A stretch of 64,000 bases of DNA from Cylindrodendrum hubeiense (lineage: Eukaryota; Ascomycota; Sordariomycetes; Hypocreales; Nectriaceae): positions 313,001 through 377,000 of the forward strand of contig JAANBB010000002.1 in the NCBI GenBank assembly GCA_014621425.1, in the 5' to 3' direction. A program made the translations under genes and the position numbers. Below the pieces are notes generated by a model. It made no database searches. It worked only from the letters and a program-made list of their open reading frames with translations, and was not told the origin of the DNA. The number at the start of each line of letters is the position of its first letter. The stretch's first letter is position 1. Shown here piece after piece: positions 57,456 to 64,000 of this stretch.

Positions 57456-58481
57456 TTCAGCTGATCCAGTCCAGACTTTCTTTCACTCGCGAGGACATGA
57501 AGAAGACACGGACACCCTACGTTTTAATGATTTCAAGCGGGTCTGCACCACCAATACGCCGCGGGGTTCGGATGCTCCGTGTAAGAAGCCCCTACGAGTG
57601 GGGACCATGACCCCTTATCCAATCTAGGGTACCCACAGTCGCCCAGCATAGGAGATGACAGCCAGGGTTCATTAGCGGTTGCCACATACCAGATCTCACA
57701 AACTCTGGATCGGTTCCAATGCAATGGTTTCAAGGAATTGCTTCTAATGAATTGGTCTCAAGTAGTTGGTCTCAAGTAATTGATCATGTGAGTTGCAGGA
57801 TGCAGGGCTTTTATCATCATTTGGCCCCCGCGTGTTATGAACAAACGAGCAGTGCATCCATTGGCAAAGACACGACATGTATGAATACCCACACAACAAG
57901 GGTTCCAAGTAATTACGCGTCTACTTTTTGGCGATTCGAGACACCAATGATCAAGGATGAGCTTGAAGATAGAGTTTTCTGCACCGAGCCTTGTCAATTA
58001 GCGAGTTTGAGGTTTACAAGGCTGCGCGAACGCATGAACGGAATCGACGGAAAAATGTACACACGCAGCGGCCCCCCCGGAGCGGCTAGCCTGTTCTGTC
58101 TGCCAAGCGATTCGAATCCTTGTATTGGCGGCCAAGACTCGGGTTTGGTGCCGCGACTCTTATTCCTGGAACCTATTGCCCGATTAATTAACGGTTGTGC
58201 AACACATGATGTTCTATCTTCATCTTATCGCGAGGCCAGGTTTTAATCGTGCTGGTTACACCCTTGTCTAAATATTCCCCGTGACGAATTGTCCAGGATG
58301 TTGCATCCTTGTGTCACCTCAGCACTGAACTTGGAGTGATCCAGGCTATCTCGCTTTGCTTCGTCGGTATATCGTTGAGCGGCCAACACGGATGTGTGTG
58401 GCGATAGTAGAGCAGTGGATACCCTTCTCTTGTGACCGTCCGAACTCTCAGTCTCGTGGCCGCTAGCAAATTAAGCTACAT
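57456..58481. other. Intergenic, promoter side of the GPCR
   Basis: A 175-codon open frame (57719-58246, plus) has no recognisable family and is probably chance. The tail of the WD40 relic may reach in from the right. Confidence 0.45.
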
Positions 58482-58884
58482 TTACTGTCTTGGCCACCGG
58501 GACAGCTGGGAGAATTTGGTCAGGAGATCTACCACGACACTACTCCAGTCGACCTCAAAATTGTGCACACTTTGTCCACTGACAATACTCCAGGCTCTTG
58601 GGCATGTCTTCGAAGTAACCATAACCAGCTCCGAGTCCGGTGAGAGGGCAATGGATGTAGCGGAATAATTTTGCACGTAAAACTCATATAAACACTCATG
58701 AGCTTATCGTCTCCAAACACTTGAACAAGCTCACCATTGCCAACTCTGTAGCGAAATAGGCCACGATTAAAAGGCGAAGCCACGAATTATCGTCAGGGAG
58801 AAGAGCAATTTGCGTAACATTACGGTTGCCTTCAAGTTGATATAAGCACTTGCCATGATCAACGCGCTAAATCCACAGTTTGGT
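58482..58884 (-). pseudogene. WD40-repeat relic
   Basis: Minus-strand fragments keep WD40 grammar: TKLW followed by a stop and RVDHGKCLYQLEGN (a blade end and start), then in another frame TSIALSPDSELVMVTS and WSIVSGQSVHNFEV. Stops and frame changes separate them. Such blades are common at the end of fungal NACHT/NLR-type and other regulatory proteins; nothing of an N-terminal domain is left here. Confidence 0.6.
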
Positions 58885-59240
58885 GTCGACTACGCCCAAT
58901 CCAAAATGCTTTGAGGGCTAATTGAGATTATGGATATTGATCTGCGTTACCCGTACCCTCGGTGGCTACAGGGGCAAAAAGCCTGTCTTGGTGTTGATGA
59001 TCGCCGTTGCTAGTTGCCTTATATCTTAGGCGTAAATCGAGACGCCGCTTGAACGTGGGTCTGACACGCGGATCACAAGTCGCCTCGGCAAAAGACAGCT
59101 CCGCACGCAAGTATCGGGTATTCCGGACTGCACCAGTCTCATTGTACCGGGTATTCCGACTACACCATTTTTAATACACACTCGCCCTCTCCCATCTCAC
59201 CATTACACTACACACGTATCACTCACAGCTGACTGCAATT
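58885..59240. other. Promoter region of the esterase gene
   Basis: No gene seen. The last 60 bases before the ATG are rich in C and T/A, as in many fungal leaders. Confidence 0.5.
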
Positions 59241-60179
59241 ATGTCGGGACACGGCTTCTTTCAATATATCCGACTCAAGGTTATTGCAACCGTCCTCCGG
59301 TTCTTGATCCCATACATAGGAGGCCCTGGAAGTCAAAAAGATTTGGCTAGATCTGAACATCGGCGCAAGCTTGTGTACATACCATCGCGCGATGCAGGCC
59401 GATCTATCAAGGCCTGGCTGTATTCACCACCCGACTCCGACGCCTCATCCCAAACCAAGAAATCAATCCTGATCAACTGGCATGGAAGCGGCTTTATCCT
59501 GCCCAGTCTCGGTCAAGACGTTGCATTCTGTAGCCAGGTTGCGCGCGAGACTGGAACTGTGGTTCTTGATGCCGATTATCGCAAGAGTCCAGAGAATCCG
59601 TTCCCTGCAGCTATCCACGATGTAGAGGATACACTCAAATGGGTGGCAAGCCAGCCAGAAAAGTTCGACCTTGACCACGTCGCTGTTTCTGGATTCAGTG
59701 CTGGGGGCAACCTGGCTTTAGTTGCGGCTTCATCCCTGAGGAAGCAGTTGACACAGATCAAAATACCAATCGTCATTGCTATTTATCCCCCAACAGATAT
59801 AGCAGCCGACCCTACTACAAAGAAGGTTCCCAATCCTATTAAGACAATCCCTCATCACGTGGTTACCACCTTCAACGACTGCTATGTGCCAGACGTCGCG
59901 TTGCGAACAGACCCCCGGGTTTCTCCTCTTTTCGCTGAGCCTTCGTTGTTCCCAGCAACGGTCGCAATTTTCACTGGAGAAGGAGATATACTGGCCCCGG
60001 AAGGCATCGCTCTGGCCGAGAAGTTGAACGATGGACAACGAAAGCTTCTCAACATAAATCTAAAGGGGATGCATCACGGATTTGACAAAGGGTGTGATCC
60101 AGGGACAAGCGAGTGGGAGCAACGAGAGTACATGCACAAGCTATCGATTCAAAATCTGAAGGAGGCATTTGACGTATAG
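59241..60179 (+). CDS. HSL-type alpha/beta-hydrolase (esterase/lipase)
   Basis: A 312-residue, intronless alpha/beta hydrolase of the hormone-sensitive-lipase group. The oxyanion-hole motif is HGSGF (81-85), a variant of HGGGF. The nucleophile elbow is GFSAGG with Ser153, the acid is Asp249 in GEGDILAPE, and the base is His278 or His279 in GMHHGFD. DADYRKSPENPFPAAIHD is the usual second signature. A hydrophobic N-terminal stretch (RLKVIATVLRFLIPYI) could anchor it to membranes. Likely hydrolyses short acyl esters, with the substrate unknown. Confidence 0.9.
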   Translation: MSGHGFFQYIRLKVIATVLRFLIPYIGGPGSQKDLARSEHRRKLVYIPSRDAGRSIKAWLYSPPDSDASSQTKKSILINWHGSGFILPSLGQDVAFCSQVARETGTVVLDADYRKSPENPFPAAIHDVEDTLKWVASQPEKFDLDHVAVSGFSAGGNLALVAASSLRKQLTQIKIPIVIAIYPPTDIAADPTTKKVPNPIKTIPHHVVTTFNDCYVPDVALRTDPRVSPLFAEPSLFPATVAIFTGEGDILAPEGIALAEKLNDGQRKLLNINLKGMHHGFDKGCDPGTSEWEQREYMHKLSIQNLKEAFDV

Positions 60180-60457
60180 GCTCTTACAACTGTGGGTCAT
60201 TTTCGAGTATAATACACATAGCCACACATCATCAGACGCACTGTGGAAGTACAAGAGATGTTGATTCAAGTTGGTGAGATACGGCCACGTGAAGATATAT
60301 ATGCGAGACGGGTTGTCGAATGAGAAGTACAGAGATATCGACGAATCTTTTTGATTCAGTGATGCGAAGCGTCAGAACATGTAATCCCATTTCGAACTCC
60401 TCATAATGCTGCGATATGATCAAGTTGTCTGCTATTTGAGCCCTCAGCTTAGATCAC

Positions 60458-60991
60458 TCAAGATGAGATAATCTCCGAGTAGCACCAAAGAGGACGAAAC
60501 CCATCGATATGGGCAAGCACTCCCATTGTGTTCTCCAAAAATCTCAAGGCATGACCTCCATACTCGCATACTGCAACCGCCTCATTATCATTCCTGATGA
60601 CATGATAGTCACATTTGACACCATAGAGCTGAGAGCAGGTGTCCTTGCCTTCGCCATCAGGAAGAGCTTCAAAGAGTAATTTGTCTCCATTCAAGTAGCC
60701 TTGTTGAATGAGAAACTTCCCGCCACTGTGATCAACAGCATCACCTGAGCCACATCCGTCGCACTCGACATCATACCAATGTGTATTGCTTGCCCAGAAG
60801 TTGTATACATCGGCACCGCTCTGCACATCTCCTCCAGTGAGGAGTGGGTAGTCCCAGGAATCAACACCCACGCCTCCATCGACGTCTGGAGCGGTAGCAG
60901 TCTCCTGGACTCTCCACACCCCAAAGTCTGCCTGGACTTGGGCAATGAGGAGAGCCATCGATCCGCAAGAGGTGAGAATAGATGAACGCAT
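60458..60991 (-). CDS. Small secreted protein with six cysteines
   Basis: The Met at 60991 starts a 177-residue protein with a good signal peptide (MRSSILTSCGSMALLIAQVQA, cleavage about residue 21). The mature part is acidic, with WDYPLLTGG, NFWASNTHWYDVECDGCGSG, then DTCSQLYGVKCDYHVI, AVCEYGGHALRFL and a final WC: six cysteines in all, which could form three disulfides. The frame extends upstream to 61102, but that extension looks like leader. No known domain; size and secretion fit an effector-like or extracellular antimicrobial-type protein. A TATA-like, AT-rich stretch lies at 61131-61150. Confidence 0.72.
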   Translation of the reverse strand: MRSSILTSCGSMALLIAQVQADFGVWRVQETATAPDVDGGVGVDSWDYPLLTGGDVQSGADVYNFWASNTHWYDVECDGCGSGDAVDHSGGKFLIQQGYLNGDKLLFEALPDGEGKDTCSQLYGVKCDYHVIRNDNEAVAVCEYGGHALRFLENTMGVLAHIDGFRPLWCYSEIISS

Positions 60992-63406
60992 AATGAGTAT
61001 AGTGCAGAAGGCGTGTAGATTAAAAGGGCATAAAGATGAAGAAAACGAGGTTGGTATAACGTGGCTGTATTGTAGTAGAGTAATTGATTGTATCTTAAAC
61101 AAGATTGAGCCTGGGACTCGAGGGTGCTGAAGGTTTATACTTATATTTATGTTTGTACAAGCTTAATATTAGAATTCTGCCTCGTAAAAGGTAGCCTAGT
61201 GGGGTATCCCCTCATTCACAACTGACTTAATATTGAGTCCTGATCCTTTGCTATTTTTACCTCAGATTAGACAAGATAGTCCACATTCCCCTCCTGTGAG
61301 ATCTTCTACTACCCGGAGGACTCATCCGAATTTATTACACGATGACAATGTAGAAAATAGACCTGTAAGAAGACCTTTGAGTAGGGACACCAGGAAGGTC
61401 CTACTGATAGCACAAATGGCCTACCTAGCCTGTGAACAAGACAGAGAGCTCCTGAGACTGAAAGGTCGGGCAGGGGGGGAGACAAAGCAGCTCGCGCTGA
61501 AATGAAGCGCTCTGAGGTCACTGAGCAGGTCAATATGCAGACTTTCTCCCGCCGAGTCCCCTGAGGTATGAGTTGTCCTCTGCTGAGGTGCGCTGGCTAG
61601 GCTGTCACGCGCCCCACTGATCGACATTGGTAGGCTCTCATGTCAGTTCTTTGAGCACAAGCAGGGCTTTCAAACGCATCCGATGCAGTAACTAATGGGA
61701 TTGAGGCAACAAAGTGAATAAATGGAAATATATAACAGTCGATAAACGGATGTGGAGAGCGTGGCTGAGTAGCGGGTCTTGTCGATAGCGGCGTGGGATG
61801 GCCGATTTCCATCAACAATGCGAGAAAGCCTCACAGGATCGTAAGGTGGGGGAAAAGGCCCAGGTAGCGTCCATCGGACAAAGTAGGATCAACACCGTTT
61901 GCGGCTATTAGTATTCGATGTAAGGTAGAACCCTTTATAATATATGGATATGAAGGCAGATACGAAGCTAGTTGGAATTAGAGCCATTGAATGCAGTTGG
62001 GTTGTGACCTGAATACTTCCTTCTATGATCCTGTTAGTGACCAGGGTGTTACATGCATGTTCGAGTCGCGCCCCATTTAGTCTTGAATGTAAGGCAACTA
62101 GCGACACAGCCAATCTCTCTCGCTTTAGCTAACAATAACACAGTGCAATAACCACATTCTCATGCAATTTAAGAAAGGGAATGGCTTTAATCGAGTCTAC
62201 GTTGTCCAGAGAACCCACGTTGTTAGCCTGTTCTAGATCGATCTGCCTTGCGGGACGATCCATGATCCCTGAACAAAAAGTGCTGCACTCGCATCCACTA
62301 TTGAAACACTAGTTCGAGCTCGACGTTTTCTTAGCTTCATATGGTGTCGCTGGAAGCCTTGGAATTTATTACTAGGGGCACTAGGAACAAGTAAGGCAGA
62401 TAATGAATGTGTGAGGCTCTCTGCCTAGGGTTGTTTATCGCATTATCATGATAAATCTCTCCGAGATACGGTGCATTTGAGAAACTTCAGTAAGAAGGTG
62501 GATCTTCCAACTGCTCGATTTAGAATGCAGCGTGGATCAATGGGGCAACGTCCCTTCCGACGAGAAGAAAGAGGAAGTGACAGAATGAAAGGAGGATCCA
62601 GAAAGACAGTAGAAGTAATAATTTGCAAAAGATTTCGGAGTCTGAGCCCGACTTTAGAGCTTCAATATCCCTGATTCGACTCCCAAAGATTTTGTTCGCT
62701 TCGTCAGATACATGGACACTGAATATTTACCCTCAAGGTGGAACCATAGGAAGCGTAGGCCTGTATGTAGCATCATGATACTAGAAAACTATCGTAATCT
62801 TTTTTAAAGCTTTCTCAAGGGCAGATCAAAAGATGCGGCCTGCTGAGGTATCTCGTCCCAATTAAGTACAGACACAGCTACTCATTACATTAGAATACAA
62901 AACAACTACCAGACGGTGCCAAGGACATATAATCCAGCGAACCCTGGAAACAGGCGCCCATCAGCGGCTTATCAATTAGCCTTAGGATTCCCTGGGGTCA
63001 TTATACCAAAATACGTTATCCCAATATCTGCGATGCCTTTTGTGTAGTTGTGACTTCATTACTCGGATTTCACAACTTTCCAGAGATTATTAGCCTACAG
63101 CACTTGGTGTTGGTGGATGTAGTTGGTTTGGTCCAGTGTGCACATTCGGTTCATCTCAATGAATAGTCGCAGTAGATTATTACTCACCGTCCGTCTAGTC
63201 GGCAATATTAGTCATGAATGTACTCATACAGTAACATTCTACTCTAGTCGCATGCGTATGTCACCTCCAGGTCAAGATAATGGCACGCACACTAGCTTCT
63301 CTTGAGATACGGGAGCGTAATTTGCAAGCAATAGAATAGTAGCTTGATTTAACTTTATAATTTATACTTAATCCAACCTCGTGCCGGAAATTTGCCCAAG
63401 TCCCAT
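60992..63406. other. 2.4-kb gene-poor stretch
   Basis: No gene supported. A 90-codon frame (61233-61505, plus) reads TRKVLLIAQMAYLACEQDREL, possibly a fragment of something transposon-derived, but no match can be named. The remainder is AT-rich spacer. Confidence 0.4.
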
Positions 63407-63928
63407 TTAGTAGTCCATTGAGTCGTGTCGGCGTTGTTGGTTGCTACATAAATTAGAATTGTTTCTTCTATTTCACCGTTGTGGATTTCTCTGCTGTGAC
63501 TTACGGGTCATACTCGTCGTATTGGGAGTACTGCTGGTCATAGAGATGTTCGGCCTGCTTCTTGGCGTGGTGCTTGGTCTTCTCCCGGTCAATGAAGTCG
63601 AGTCCCTTGGTCTCGAACAGCTTGTCGACTTCGGCACCAGCGAGGCCAGCAAGGACCTCCTTGGCGAATCCGTGGTTGACGGTCTCGCCTATACGAGTTA
63701 GTCAAGGCAACGAGGTGAGATGGAGTGTAAACTTACCCTTCTTTCGCTGGCTGTCCTCGAACAGCTTCATGGCCTCAAAGGCGGCACCGCCACCGACGAG
63801 CTCATGGCTGAAGTGGCTCTGGTGCTCGCCATTGTACACCTCGTCGCGCTTCTCACGGCCTTCGTCTACGCTTTGTTAGTCTGCGTTGAAGTAGAAATGG
63901 GGGAGAGATGCTGACCAAATCCGAACAT
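63407..63928 (-). CDS. CipC-like stress/antibiotic-response protein
   Basis: Four exons (63928-63916, 63865-63737, 63688-63505, 63443-63407; introns 50, 48 and 61 bases) encode 120 residues. The sequence follows fungal CipC (concanamycin-induced protein C)/DUF3759 proteins: MFGFGDEG start, SHELVGGGAAFEAMKLFED, FAKEVLAGLAGAEVDKLFET and KGLDFIDREKTKHHAKKQAE, then a Tyr/Gln/Asp-rich tail (YDQQYSQYDEYDP). The first exon is only 13 bases. It is a small cytosolic protein of unknown biochemistry, often abundant under stress or during interaction. The promoter runs off the window end. Confidence 0.88.
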
Positions 63929-64000
63929 GTTGATGAGTGAATGGGTGGTGAATTGGGATGGATTGGGAGATTGTTGATGAAGAGTTCAAGGGCTGGAGGA

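Noticed and set aside
57719..58246. 175-codon open frame
   Set aside because: Low-order sequence with no conserved pattern; probably chance.

Overview
This window is nuclear DNA of a filamentous ascomycete (Pezizomycotina, most likely Sordariomycetes; genus not determinable by eye). The evidence is the gene content (PTH11/SAT4-type receptor, Clr5-ankyrin protein, CipC-like protein, GLEYA-type adhesin, Zn2Cys6 regulator, OPT transporter, PMC1-type calcium pump). It is also the introns, which are 46-85 bases long, start mostly GTAAGT/GTATGT, carry GCTAAC-like branch sites and end in YAG. A cut-and-paste transposon shows C-to-T decay typical of repeat-induced point mutation (RIP). I rebuilt multi-exon genes by hand from reading frames, splice signals and family conservation.

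Layout. 1-1045: 3' part of a GH39-like glycosidase broken by one in-frame stop. 2534-6145: an intronless gene for a 1203-residue protein that joins an Mre11/SbcD-type phosphoesterase to a complete Rad50/SbcC-type ATPase; this is the most unusual gene here. 7305-10157 (minus): zinc-free MDR oxidoreductase and a seven-exon PTH11-like membrane protein. 11875-15645: cis-CaaD-like tautomerase, 2-hydroxyacid dehydrogenase, GT32 glycosyltransferase. 15646-20059: gene-poor. 20060-25902: Zn2Cys6 regulator followed by an oligopeptide transporter. 26264-31230: a GLEYA-type adhesin interrupted by a stop codon, relics of an Old Yellow Enzyme and of a short-chain dehydrogenase, and an intact short-chain dehydrogenase. 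32204-38573: mannose-6-phosphate isomerase and a 1251-residue Clr5-ankyrin protein. 39357-46271: a small membrane protein, an F-box-like protein and a five-exon PMC1-type Ca2+ ATPase. 48472-50330: a Fot1/pogo transposon with perfect 46-base inverted ends around a destroyed transposase. 50487-52480: a protein kinase pseudogene and a hypothetical gene. 54202-60991: GH5 exo-glucanase, Git3/cAMP-receptor-like GPCR, WD40 relic, HSL-type esterase and a small secreted cysteine-containing protein. 63407-63928: CipC-like gene.

The genes do not form one obvious pathway. Themes are the cell surface and wall (GLEYA protein, GH5, GH39, GT32, mannose-6-phosphate isomerase), sensing (PTH11-like, GPCR, calcium pump) and redox or detoxification enzymes, mixed with decayed genes and repeats as expected of an accessory, fast-evolving region. 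The SbcD-SbcC-like fusion stands apart: all core catalytic motifs of both halves are present, but there is no CxxC zinc hook and the coiled-coil arms are short.
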